This document shows, in pieces, positions 24,942 to 33,199 of a DNA stretch of 64,000 bases; the stretch's first letter is position 1, and each line of letters starts with the position of its first letter. The notes beneath the pieces were generated by a model. It was given only the letters and a program-made list of their open reading frames with translations. It made no database searches and was not told the DNA's origin. The position numbers and the translations under genes are program-made. This stretch comes from JABFXX01 sp964419605 (GTDB lineage: Bacteria > Myxococcota_A > Polyangia > Haliangiales > Haliangiaceae), in contig CAYQQM010000007.1 in NCBI GenBank assembly GCA_964419605.1, positions 23,454 through 87,453 of the forward strand, given 5' to 3'.

Positions 24942-26209
24942 GGTTTACGGTGGTGACGATCCTGCCGGAGCTGATCGCTCCGTCGCTTGCCGCCGGCGTG
25001 GTGGGACGCGCCTGCACTGCGGGAACGATTTCGGTGGGCACCGTGAATCCGCGCGATTTCACGCATGATCCCAGGCGGACCGTCGATGACACCCCGTTTG
25101 GCGGGGGCCCGGGCATGGTGATGAAAGCGGAGCCGCTGGTTGCGGCGATTGCTAGCGCTGGCCATGGCCACCGCGTTCTGCTTTCACCGTCCGGTGCAGC
25201 GCTGACCCAGGCGCGGGTGCGCGAGCTCGCCGCGATGGATCATCTCGTCTTGGTGTGCGGTCGCTACGAGGGAGTCGACCAACGCGCGATCGACCTCGGG
25301 ATCGACGAAGAGCTGTCCCTCGGCGACTTTGTACTGTCGGGCGGCGAGCTGGCCGCACTCGCGATCGTCGACGCCGTCGCCCGCTGTGTTCCCGGTGTAC
25401 TCGGCGCGGCGGAGTCGACGGAAGAGGAGTCGTTTAGCGCCGGTGTGCTCGAGTACCCGCACTACACGCGCCCAGCTTCGTTCGACGGCCATGCCATACC
25501 TACGGTTCTGTCGTCGGGAAACCATGCTGCGATTGCCGCATGGCGGCGTCAGCAATCGCTCGTCCGCACTGCCGTCCGGCGGCCCGATCTATACAAGCGC
25601 CTGCGCCTTAGCCCAGCCGATGTTGCACTCGCTCCGCCGCTAGCGCATCGAACCCACCTTGCGTTAGTGCACTACCCCGTTGTCGATCGCAGCGGCGCAA
25701 TCATCACGACCGCGCTGACGAATCTCGACGTTCACGACCTCGCGCGGTCGGCCATGACGTACGGGCTCGCGGCGCTTCACATCATCACGCCGGTGGCCTC
25801 ACAGCGGGAAAAAGCCGAGCACATTGCGGCGGTTTGGAGCGCAGACGAGGACGGTGACCACCGCTCGCGCGCGCTTGCCTTGGTGCGCACGCAATCGTCG
25901 ATCGAAGACGCGATTGCGGCGATTGGCGCCGAGTCCGGTCGCGAGCCCACTCTAGTCGCCACGTCGGCGCAAGCTAGCTCGTTTCCAGGCGCCGCCCGCG
26001 CAACCCCCGGTCGGTTGCTATCGGAAGCGGCTGCAGACCCTTCGCCGCTGCTGATTTTGCTGGGCACGGGGTGGGGACTGGCTGACTCAAAAATTCCCGT
26101 TGTTTCTAAAGTACTTACGCCAATTGAAGGCGACTCCGCGTGGAACCATTTGTCCGTTCGGTCCGCCGGAGCGGTGCTGCTGGACCGACTCTTCGGTCGA
26201 GCTGCTTGA
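24938..26209 (+). CDS. trmD: tRNA (guanine37-N1)-methyltransferase TrmD fused to an RNA_Me_trans domain
   Basis: 423 residues from TTG 24938, overlapping the rimM stop; a start further up would run through rimM. Residues 1 to about 235 are TrmD: RFTVVTILPELI, DDTPFGGGPGMVM, LVCGRYEGVDQR, SLGDFVLSGGELAALAIVDA and ESFSAGVLEYPHYTRP, which form the trefoil-knot SAM site. Residues about 245-423 are a second SPOUT-like domain: HLALVHYPVVDRSGAIITTA, NLDVHDLARSAMTYGL, IITPVASQREKAE, LLILLGTGWGL and RSAGAVLLDRLFGR. This fits the PF09936 RNA methyltransferase family, usually a separate gene next to trmD. Both activities in one chain are inferred. Confidence 0.92.
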   Translation: MRFTVVTILPELIAPSLAAGVVGRACTAGTISVGTVNPRDFTHDPRRTVDDTPFGGGPGMVMKAEPLVAAIASAGHGHRVLLSPSGAALTQARVRELAAMDHLVLVCGRYEGVDQRAIDLGIDEELSLGDFVLSGGELAALAIVDAVARCVPGVLGAAESTEEESFSAGVLEYPHYTRPASFDGHAIPTVLSSGNHAAIAAWRRQQSLVRTAVRRPDLYKRLRLSPADVALAPPLAHRTHLALVHYPVVDRSGAIITTALTNLDVHDLARSAMTYGLAALHIITPVASQREKAEHIAAVWSADEDGDHRSRALALVRTQSSIEDAIAAIGAESGREPTLVATSAQASSFPGAARATPGRLLSEAAADPSPLLILLGTGWGLADSKIPVVSKVLTPIEGDSAWNHLSVRSAGAVLLDRLFGRAA

Positions 26210-26232
26210 CGCGGACCGGCGTTCTCCCGTAG

Positions 26233-26255
26233 AACCCTGCGTCCCTATCAGGGTT
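26233..26255 (+). promoter_or_regulatory. Hairpin masking the rplS ribosome-binding site
   Basis: AACCCTG (26233-26239) pairs perfectly with CAGGGTT (26249-26255), 9-nt loop, 5 nt before the rplS ATG. The CAGGG strand contains the only Shine-Dalgarno-like bases. Translational control of L19, perhaps by a ribosomal protein, is inferred. Confidence 0.4.
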
Positions 26256-26260
26256 TGCGT

Positions 26261-26746
26261 ATGAATGCTCAGCAGATTCTCGACTCGATCAATCACGACC
26301 AACTTCGCGCCGGTGGGCTTCCCCAATTCCGGCCCGGCGATTCGGTCAAAGTGTGGGCCAAGATTCGCGAAGGCGAAAAGACCCGCTTGCAGGCCTTCGA
26401 GGGAGTTTGCATCCGTCGCGTGTCGAAGGGAGCGCGGTCGACATTTACCGTCCGCAAAATCTCTTACGGTGTCGGCGTCGAGCGAATTTTCCCCGACAAC
26501 TCGCCGAACATCGACAAGGTCGAGGTGCTAGCCCGAGGCCGCGTGCACCAGTCCAAGCTGTATTACCTTCGCGATCTATCCGGGAAAGCGGCGCGCATCA
26601 AAGAGCGAGACAACACCGGCAATGCCGCCGCAGCAGCAGCGACCGCGGGTGCGGCAGATGCTCAGCCTGGCGCGACCGGCGACGAAGTCGCAGCTGCGAC
26701 CGAAGCAGCCCCCGCCAAGCCCAAGTCTCGGTCGAAGAAAAAGTAG
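26261..26746 (+). CDS. rplS: 50S ribosomal protein L19 with Ala/Lys-rich C-terminal extension
   Basis: 161 residues from ATG 26261. The L19 core (about 1-115) is standard: PQFRPGDSVKVWAKI, RLQAFEGVCIRRVSKGARST, FTVRKISYGVGVERIFP and RRKAKLYYLR-like VHQSKLYYLRDLSGKAARIK. About 45 extra residues follow, Ala-rich and then PAKPKSRSKKK, which is low-complexity and probably disordered or RNA-binding. An in-frame TTG two codons earlier lies inside the hairpin and is less likely. Confidence 0.95.
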   Translation: MNAQQILDSINHDQLRAGGLPQFRPGDSVKVWAKIREGEKTRLQAFEGVCIRRVSKGARSTFTVRKISYGVGVERIFPDNSPNIDKVEVLARGRVHQSKLYYLRDLSGKAARIKERDNTGNAAAAAATAGAADAQPGATGDEVAAATEAAPAKPKSRSKKK

Positions 26747-27104
26747 CCGACCCTTTCAGTCTCTTCATCCTCAGCCGCCGCGGCTTCATCTCTGATCTCG
26801 TGACGTCGCCGCGACCATCCGACCGCGGGATGTTGCGGTACTCTTGACTGCATAGATCAGGTTCTGCCGTTTTTCCAACTTCACTGCGGCCGGTTCGAGA
26901 TCTTCCCTATACGGACTTTCTCCGGCAGCTCTTCGAGGCCAAGCTGCTGTAAACTCGACCGGGTTTGCGCGTCTGGGTGGCGCGGCTTCGTGTGAAACAT
27001 GTCACATTCCTGGTGCTTACAGCGCCCATTGCAGGTGTCTCGTGGCCCCTCCACGCGGAACAAAGGGTAGACATGGGCCCCCGCGAGCGTAAAATAGCGA
27101 CACC
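26747..27104 (+). promoter_or_regulatory. 358-bp intergenic region with CRP-like site and promoter
   Basis: TGTGAAACATGTCACA at 26991-27006 is a perfect TGTGA-N6-TCACA CRP-type palindrome. A promoter TAGACA (27068-27073), 16-bp spacer and TAAAAT (27090-27095) would start transcription within a few bases of the ATG at 27105, giving a leaderless or nearly leaderless mRNA. The palindrome centre is about 103 bp upstream of that start, a spacing known to work for class I CRP activation. No rplS terminator was found. Confidence 0.5.
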
Positions 27105-28847
27105 ATGAGTTTCGGTTCCGCCGTCGCAGAGCGCTCGCAAAAGGGTGAATCGCCAGGGCACGAGGTCGTCTCGCCCCCGGTGAAGGTGGGAGGCGAATCG
27201 CTGGTTCAAAGGGACGCTTCGCGCACTGCCGTTTCTTTGATGCAGTCCGGTACTGGGTCCGACGGAGTGCGACGCGAGAGAACCCCCGCGGAGATTGAGG
27301 CTGAGATCAAAAGGGACCATAAGATTCGGCAAGAACACCTGTCTTCCTCTCTTTCGGGAAAGATTTTGGTTTCGGGCGAAGATCCTCGGCCCAAAGGCCT
27401 GAGACAGGCGCATGAAGAACTTGAAAAAGACGACCTGTTTTGGATGAAGTACCTCCTCGGAGGCTCCAGTGCTCTCCAGAGCTTCCTAAACGATGTCTTG
27501 GGCGGGACACGGTTGCTCCATTTCCAAGTGCTCGAAGCCACGATTAGAGACCAAGATTTCTTTTTGCCGTGGGCTGACCGGCTGGACAACATGGTCGCGG
27601 TTATCATGCTCGCGCAGAGGGTTTGGTTTGAGGGAAATTGGGCGAATGGGTACCTGAAGCAAGCGACAAGCTGGAGCGACCTTAACGCCCGAATGACTTC
27701 GCAGATGGCGTCTGCGGGATCCGGGTCGTCGACCGCAGGATTGCAGGCTATGCAAGCAAGGCTCAATGGGCTTCAAGTGCTCGCTGGCTTGGGTAGGGGA
27801 GTGCGGTCGGGCAGCGCGATGGCATCGGTGCATACTGCGAACGACGGATGGAAGACGGCACCCGAACCACCGCCGATAGCGCAGGCTGACGCTGCGAAGC
27901 CAGGCGGTCAGTCTGGAAACGTCGCTGGCAACGTCGCTAGCAACTACACAGTCACGCAGGAAGCCACGAGAGCACAAACGATTGCCAAACTGAACGGATC
28001 CGCAACGGCCACTACGGTTGCCAATGCCCCGCCAGAGAGAACCGCGCTTGAGACTGTTGGCCACTACGCAATGTTGACAGCCTTGGCGCCACTCGCTGGG
28101 GCGTATCATCTCCTCAGCGGTGGGGGGCACGACTGGAGTGGCGGGATGGCAGACGAAGCTAAAGGGATGCCGGGGGATTTTACCACGAACCTGGAGAAGG
28201 TCCAAGATCGGAGGACGGCAGCCTGGGAAGAGCGCGAGCGGGCCCAGGCAGGGTCGATGCAATCGGAGATTCCAGCGACGCTAAATCTTTATGAATGCCC
28301 TATGTCCGAAGGGACACTAGCCAGGCTAATGCAGATTTGGAACAAGGGATGGTGGTTTAACTACGGAGAAGCTGAGCTGGCTCAGATCCGCGAGTTTCGG
28401 GGCATGTTGAGCGCTATAAACGCCAAGTATAAGCATTTGACTGATGTTGAATTCCGAAAACCGAGGACTGCGGAATCCGCGGCTGCTTTTAGCTGGTATG
28501 ACAACGCGGGGACCTGGGTGCACCTCTGGGCGGGTAGGCTCGAGCGTGGGCTGGAGCTTTGGGGTGGCGCTCGCGGCGCTACCATTCGCCGAATCGGCCC
28601 GAACGCGAAAAACTGGTCGCAGCTTGAAGCAGCGATGAAAGCAAAGGTCGAGGCTGACGCAGCCAAACCTGAGGGGTGGTTTGGACTATCCGATGCGCAA
28701 GATGCCGTCGTAGACGCGAAGCGGGGTATCGAGAACTTTGTAGCCTTAAATCGTGAAGGCCCACACGACTACCACAAAGAAGAGTGGGCGTTGACCAAGG
28801 ACTCGGGTTCAAACAATCGATCGGGCAAGCTGTTGCCCCAAGTCTAG
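27105..28847 (+). CDS. Orphan 580-aa protein of unknown function
   Basis: No signal peptide. The N-terminal ~60 residues are polar with ESLVQRDASRTAVSLMQSGT. A globular helical part follows (about 90-200: DDLFWMKYLLGGSSALQSFL, FFLPWADRLDNMVAVIMLAQ). Next come a Gly/Ala/Ser/Thr-rich low-complexity region (about 205-320), a short hydrophobic segment (HYAMLTALAPLAGAYHLL) and a Trp-rich C-terminal half. AGG/AGA codons and lower GC set it apart from its neighbours, suggesting transfer. The VQRD-type N-terminus recalls proteins near contractile-injection (eCIS) loci in related bacteria; an effector role is only a guess. Possibly CRP-regulated. Confidence 0.7.
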   Translation: MSFGSAVAERSQKGESPGHEVVSPPVKVGGESLVQRDASRTAVSLMQSGTGSDGVRRERTPAEIEAEIKRDHKIRQEHLSSSLSGKILVSGEDPRPKGLRQAHEELEKDDLFWMKYLLGGSSALQSFLNDVLGGTRLLHFQVLEATIRDQDFFLPWADRLDNMVAVIMLAQRVWFEGNWANGYLKQATSWSDLNARMTSQMASAGSGSSTAGLQAMQARLNGLQVLAGLGRGVRSGSAMASVHTANDGWKTAPEPPPIAQADAAKPGGQSGNVAGNVASNYTVTQEATRAQTIAKLNGSATATTVANAPPERTALETVGHYAMLTALAPLAGAYHLLSGGGHDWSGGMADEAKGMPGDFTTNLEKVQDRRTAAWEERERAQAGSMQSEIPATLNLYECPMSEGTLARLMQIWNKGWWFNYGEAELAQIREFRGMLSAINAKYKHLTDVEFRKPRTAESAAAFSWYDNAGTWVHLWAGRLERGLELWGGARGATIRRIGPNAKNWSQLEAAMKAKVEADAAKPEGWFGLSDAQDAVVDAKRGIENFVALNREGPHDYHKEEWALTKDSGSNNRSGKLLPQV

Positions 28848-28880
28848 CTAGCTACCGAAACGGCGCTGGGCATCTGCGCC

Positions 28881-29282
28881 TCATCGGATCGGTGGCATCA
28901 ACGTGCGGATCAAATTTCTGCCGTGGATGCGATAGCGGCTGAAGTCTTTTCGATCGATCGTCACCACGGTGGCTGGATGATGCATCTCGGCCATTGCGAC
29001 CACACAGGCGTCGGCAAAATCCATCGGCGCAAATTTGTCCATTAGATTCGAGATGCGCGTGCGCTGTTCCTCGGCCGAGAACGCCACGACGAGGTCGTTG
29101 GCCTTCCAAGCGGACAGCAAGGGAGTCGGTTGGGTCAAAAAATGGAAGCACTCGGTGAGAACCGCTTCGCATACGAGGAATGGAGCCGGGAGCGTCTCTA
29201 GCGTCTTTACGGACCAAGCGTGGAACGGGTCCTTGCGATCGAGAAGCGCGACCAGGGGACCGGAATCCACGATGACGTTCAT
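28881..29282 (-). CDS. PIN-domain toxin (VapC-like ribonuclease)
   Basis: 133-residue PIN nuclease. Acidic metal-binding residues are seen in IVDSGPLVALLDRKDPFH, ECFHFL, MDFADACVVAMAE and VVTIDRKDFSRY. Overlaps the antitoxin stop by 4 nt (ATGA), the usual antitoxin-first order. Free toxin would cleave RNA (tRNA or rRNA in characterised homologues). Confidence 0.88.
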   Translation of the reverse strand: MNVIVDSGPLVALLDRKDPFHAWSVKTLETLPAPFLVCEAVLTECFHFLTQPTPLLSAWKANDLVVAFSAEEQRTRISNLMDKFAPMDFADACVVAMAEMHHPATVVTIDRKDFSRYRIHGRNLIRTLMPPIR

Positions 29283-29512
29283 CGCTTTCGCCGAAACGAT
29301 GCGCGAATCGCCGCGTTGGTCGCCGACACGCCCGATCCGCGCACTGATCCAGCAGCGGCCAACAACGTGGTGGCACGACGAGGTTCGTGCGCAAGCCAGC
29401 TGCTAACCGCTTCGCGCACGATAGTGCTGACCGCGCGATGGGTTCGGTGCGCGGTTGCTTCTAGCCGGCGGTACGTGACCGGATCCAACCGTACCGAAAG
29501 GATGTGTGACAT
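29279..29512 (-). CDS. Ribbon-helix-helix antitoxin
   Basis: 77 residues from ATG 29512: MSHILSVRLDPVTYRRLEAT and HRAVSTIVREAVSSWL form the RHH DNA-binding fold; the C-terminal ~30 residues should wrap the toxin. The frame is open upstream, but the ATG lies at the edge of a palindrome that fits an operator. Overlaps the PIN toxin gene. Confidence 0.8.
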   Translation of the reverse strand: MSHILSVRLDPVTYRRLEATAHRTHRAVSTIVREAVSSWLAHEPRRATTLLAAAGSVRGSGVSATNAAIRASFRRKR

Positions 29513-29530
29513 GTTGATACAATACAACAT
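29511..29530 (-). promoter_or_regulatory. Palindromic operator of the toxin-antitoxin pair
   Basis: ATGTTG (29511-29516) and CAACAT (29525-29530) are inverted with an 8-bp AT-rich spacer. The site covers the antitoxin start codon and the bases just upstream, where an RHH antitoxin would repress its own operon. Confidence 0.45.
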
Positions 29531-29734
29531 ACACCGTCCGATGACAAACACGCACGTTGCCCTCAGGTGCGGCTGACTCGGCTTCCCCAACCAGTTGGAT
29601 AGCTGCGCTCCTATACGATGAGATGACCTACATCGTACTGCTTGAAGGCTAGCGCAAACCACGGCAGGCCTGCGGCCGCCCAGCATGCGGCGCGCAATTT
29701 GTGCCTCCGCCGGCGTAGCCAAATCGACTTGTTA

Positions 29735-29763
29735 ACACCCATTTTTACGGTAAAATTGGGTGT
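29735..29763 (+). promoter_or_regulatory. 29-bp palindrome before the AAA/DUF4143 gene
   Basis: ACACCCATTTTTACG and its mirror GGTAAAATTGGGTGT pair with one mismatch around a central G; the right end abuts the ATG at 29765 (one base between). Its position suggests an operator or translational hairpin controlling the ATPase gene. Confidence 0.5.
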
Positions 29764-29764
29764 A

Positions 29765-30922
29765 ATGTATACACGGTTTCTGGAACCGCCTAAGTCCGCG
29801 TTCCTGCTGTTCGGGCCTCGAGGCACTGGGAAAAGCACGTGGATTCGCAACAACTTCCTCGGAGCTCACGTCATCAACCTCCTCCCGCCCGAACAGACAT
29901 TGACGTACAAAAAGAACCCTTCGCAGCTACGCGCAGAGGTATTGGCGCTTTCGCGTGACCGGTGGGTCATCGTTGACGAAGTGCAGCGGGTTCCAGAGCT
30001 TCTCGATGAAGTTCACTACCTCATGGAAGAGGTGAACCACCGCAAGTTTGGCCTCACTGGATCGTCGGCTCGCAAGCTCAAGCACGGTGCCGCCAACCTC
30101 CTCGCCGGACGCGCGAAGGTTCGCCACCTGTTTCCTCTCAACAGCGCTGAACTTGAATTCGCGGTTTCAGTGGAGCAGCTGATCGCCTACGGGTGTTTGC
30201 CGCTTAGCGTCACTGCCGAGAACGAGCGTGAGCGAGAGGACTTTTTACGAAGCTATGTGAATGTGTACCTTCATGAGGAGGTGAAGAGCGAGAGTCTGGT
30301 CCGAAACATTGGCAGTTTCAGCCGTTTTCTCGAGGTCTCTGCGCTTTTGGGTGGGCAGAAAATCAATCTGTCAAATGTCGCCTCGAACGCACAAATTACT
30401 CGTGATACAGCGCGAGGCTATTTTTCGATTCTTGAAGATACGCTGATCGGTAGCTGGCTACCTGCCTACCGACCGCGCTCCAAAGTAAAAGAAGTTTCTC
30501 ACCCTAAGTTTTATTGGTTCGATTCGGGCGTTCTATTCGCTGCAGCGGGAGGTTTTGAGCAACCGCTCGGAAGAGATGTGTACGGAATTCTGTTCGAGCA
30601 TTTCATTCATCATGAACTGAAAAGCTACCTCGCTTACTCCGGAACACGCGGGTCGCTAGGCTATTGGGCAACTCCGAGCGGATCGGAAGTAGATTTTGTT
30701 TGGTGGTACGGGAGTCAGGTCGTTGCTATTGAAGTTAAGTATTCCAAATCATATCGCTCAGACCACAAAAAAGGCTTGCTGTCGTTTCGTTCTGGTACCA
30801 AAGCTCGTTTGATTATCGTTTATCTGGGAGAAAAAGAACTCCAGGTCGACGACATTGAGGTGATGCCAGTCCAGACATTTCTACGAAAGCTGCATCACGG
30901 CACCATTCTTCACACGTCTTGA
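29765..30922 (+). CDS. AAA-family ATPase with DUF4143 domain
   Basis: 385 residues from ATG 29765. Walker A is GPRGTGKST (about 18-26), Walker B WVIVDEVQ, and a sensor-like FGLTGSSARKL follows. The C-terminal DUF4143 part (about 190-370) includes YFSILEDTLIGSWLPAYRP, FYWFDSGVLFA and a nuclease-like SEVDFVWWYGSQVVAIEVKYS (D...E-x-K). The family is abundant and mobile with unclear function, possibly defence or stress. Lower GC than its neighbours. No ribosome-binding site; the palindrome occupies that place. Confidence 0.88.
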   Translation: MYTRFLEPPKSAFLLFGPRGTGKSTWIRNNFLGAHVINLLPPEQTLTYKKNPSQLRAEVLALSRDRWVIVDEVQRVPELLDEVHYLMEEVNHRKFGLTGSSARKLKHGAANLLAGRAKVRHLFPLNSAELEFAVSVEQLIAYGCLPLSVTAENEREREDFLRSYVNVYLHEEVKSESLVRNIGSFSRFLEVSALLGGQKINLSNVASNAQITRDTARGYFSILEDTLIGSWLPAYRPRSKVKEVSHPKFYWFDSGVLFAAAGGFEQPLGRDVYGILFEHFIHHELKSYLAYSGTRGSLGYWATPSGSEVDFVWWYGSQVVAIEVKYSKSYRSDHKKGLLSFRSGTKARLIIVYLGEKELQVDDIEVMPVQTFLRKLHHGTILHTS

Positions 30923-30928
30923 ACTCGT

Positions 30929-31049
30929 GCGAGGCACCGCGAGTCCCTCGTTTTCGAGCGTGGGCGATCAGCATTCGGTCAAATGGATCGTCGTTGCGCA
31001 GTAACGCAATTTCTTGCTCGACCGCCCTCTCCCTAGCGATGAAAATCAA
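30929..31049 (-). pseudogene. PIN-domain (VapC-like) C-terminal remnant
   Basis: Minus-strand frame reads ERAVEQEIALLRNDDPFDRM then LIAHARKRGTR, the typical DPFDRMLIAxA end of a PIN toxin. The N-terminal two thirds are missing. It lies between the ATPase gene and the next operon and is a decay product of another toxin gene. Confidence 0.45.
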
Positions 31050-31088
31050 GCACTTATCATCGGCCCTACAGTTGCATACCTCATCGTT

Positions 31089-33188
31089 ATGCCCAGAAGT
31101 CTTCGCAGCTGGATTTCAACAAGCGCGCAGGTGGCGAGGCAAGCGACCGCCAGGCAAGCGACCGCCAGGTCGGCTTTTGCCCGCGTTGCGATTGCGGTTT
31201 GCTTCGCTGCGCAGGCATGCACGGTTGGTAGCGGTGGCGACGGTGGGAACGATAGCGACGACAGCAAACCGGAAGTTCCGTTTGAGCCGGTGAGGCCGCA
31301 CGTGTACGTCGGCAAAGTGAAGAGTTTGTTGACGGGACTCGCAGCCACGGATGCTGAAATCAAAGCAGTGATCGCATCGCCTAAGGCGATGCGCAGCCTC
31401 ATTGATAAATGGATGGAAGAGCCATCGTTCAAGGAGCGCATGCTCGATTTCTTTCGAAACGCGTTTCAACAGAACCAAGTCGACCTGAACAATCTGATGG
31501 AGGCGTTCAGCGTGAATCTTAGCTATCCGGTACGAGCGCAGTTCTTGCGCAACATCATGGATAGCTTCCCACTGACGGTGTGGCAGCTGATGGCTGAAGG
31601 CCGGCCTTTCACAGAAGCGCTGACCACCAACCGCTACATGCTCACCACTGGTCTCATGGCGATGATGTCGTTTTTCGACGACCGCGCTGTAAGTGACGCG
31701 GGAAATACTTCCTCCCGCCTTGCGGCCCGCAATCCAATCGCGAAGTTTACGATGAGTCGGACAGCCAATCACTCAACGGCGGAATCGCTCGATCCAGCCA
31801 GCCCGAACTACATGATTTGGCCGGCGCGCGACATGGTTCCTGCATCGGTAAGCTCAAAGCCCGTCGCGTCATGTTCATCCACGACTGTAACGAAAACGTC
31901 AAATACCAACGATCTCAAGTTCTATTTTGGTGATGGCAGCTTATTCGGCTCTCTGATGGGAGTCTCGCTTTTTCCCGACTGCGGGTTCTATGCGGTTGCG
32001 TCGGCATATACAGACGCCGACTGGAACGACTGGCGCATGGTGACGATGAACGTTGCGCCTGCTGGATCCTCATCAAGCGCCGATCCGTCCTTCTACGAAA
32101 TCACTAGGCTCCGCAATGCCTCAGCACTGACACTGCATACGCAACGCTTGGGTTTCTTTGGCACGTTAGCGTTTGCCGCCAACTGGCCTACCAACGCGGA
32201 CAACAGCGCGCGTGTGACTGCGAATCAGGCACTGATCGTCGCCCTTGGCGCTGCTGTGGGCGGCGAAGCGGTTCCCCCCGGGTTCACGCTCGATCCCGCC
32301 GATGCCGAGCATGCCGGCCCCGCGTGCATAGGTTGCCATGCCCAGCTGGACCCGCTGAGGAAATACTTCCGCCAGTCCTACACCGTCTACTACAGTGCCC
32401 AGCGCGACAACGTGAACGGACCGGCAAAGTTCTTGCTGGGCGGTGTAAGCGCGACAGGCACCGGTGTCGGAGATCTGGCAAACACCTTGGCAGCTCACCC
32501 ACGGTTCGCGTTGGCCTGGGCTGAAAAACTACATTTCTGGGCAACCTCAACCGCGGCTCTGTCCGATGATCCCGAACTCATCCGGGTCGCTGCCGCCTTC
32601 AAGGATAGCAACTTCGATTTCAAGACCCTGGTGCGCGAACTGTTCAGTTCACCGCTGATCACGCTGGAAAGCCGCACCAAGACCACGGCCGAAAAGGGGG
32701 TTCTACTCAGCATTGCCCGCCGAGATCAATTTTGCGCCGCGCTATCGAGCCGGCTCGGACTCCCAGATGTTTGCGGCATGCACGTAACGAAGCCGACCCC
32801 CACCCAAGCCAAAGTGAGCGGTCGGGCGGTTGTCATGCCCGTCGACACCTACAATCGTGGGTTTGCGTTGCCCTCGCTGCCAACGCGACCCGACTTGTTC
32901 TATCGCCAGAGCGCAGAATCGGTTTGTAGCCTGGTGGCGGATCAAGTCGTCGATGCAGCAACGGGAACGAGTAAGTACAAGAGTCAGAACCCCGAAGCAG
33001 CGATAGATGACTTCGTTGCAACCGTGATGAACCTTCCGCTCTCGGATGCACGAGCAGCAGCTGCGCGCGCGATTTTGGCAGAAAACTACGCCGCGTCGAT
33101 CCAAGCAAACGCCAACCCAACCAACGCGCTCAAGGCCACGTTCATTCTGGCGTGCATCTCGCCGTCGAGCATGCTGGTGGGACTCTAA
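31089..33188 (+). CDS. Large secreted protein with one CxxCH, DUF1552 partner
   Basis: 699 residues from ATG 31089. The N-terminal hydrophobic segment (FARVAIAVCFAAQACTVGSG) ends in a Cys that could be lipidated. A small in-frame 15-bp duplication (RQATARQATAR) lies just before it. The middle contains PACIGCHAQLDPLRKYF, one heme-type CxxCH in the setting seen in DUF1588/DUF1592-type proteins of planctomycetes and myxobacteria; the exact DUF is not certain. C-terminus: NYAASIQANANPTNALKATF. Twelve bases separate it from the DUF1552 gene; the two form an operon. Function unknown. Confidence 0.75.
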   Translation: MPRSLRSWISTSAQVARQATARQATARSAFARVAIAVCFAAQACTVGSGGDGGNDSDDSKPEVPFEPVRPHVYVGKVKSLLTGLAATDAEIKAVIASPKAMRSLIDKWMEEPSFKERMLDFFRNAFQQNQVDLNNLMEAFSVNLSYPVRAQFLRNIMDSFPLTVWQLMAEGRPFTEALTTNRYMLTTGLMAMMSFFDDRAVSDAGNTSSRLAARNPIAKFTMSRTANHSTAESLDPASPNYMIWPARDMVPASVSSKPVASCSSTTVTKTSNTNDLKFYFGDGSLFGSLMGVSLFPDCGFYAVASAYTDADWNDWRMVTMNVAPAGSSSSADPSFYEITRLRNASALTLHTQRLGFFGTLAFAANWPTNADNSARVTANQALIVALGAAVGGEAVPPGFTLDPADAEHAGPACIGCHAQLDPLRKYFRQSYTVYYSAQRDNVNGPAKFLLGGVSATGTGVGDLANTLAAHPRFALAWAEKLHFWATSTAALSDDPELIRVAAAFKDSNFDFKTLVRELFSSPLITLESRTKTTAEKGVLLSIARRDQFCAALSSRLGLPDVCGMHVTKPTPTQAKVSGRAVVMPVDTYNRGFALPSLPTRPDLFYRQSAESVCSLVADQVVDAATGTSKYKSQNPEAAIDDFVATVMNLPLSDARAAAARAILAENYAASIQANANPTNALKATFILACISPSSMLVGL

Positions 33189-33199
33189 GGAGAACACCG

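Noticed and set aside
26880..26910. GGTTCGAGATC string considered as a tRNA T-arm
   Set aside because: No acceptor, D or anticodon arms can be folded around it.
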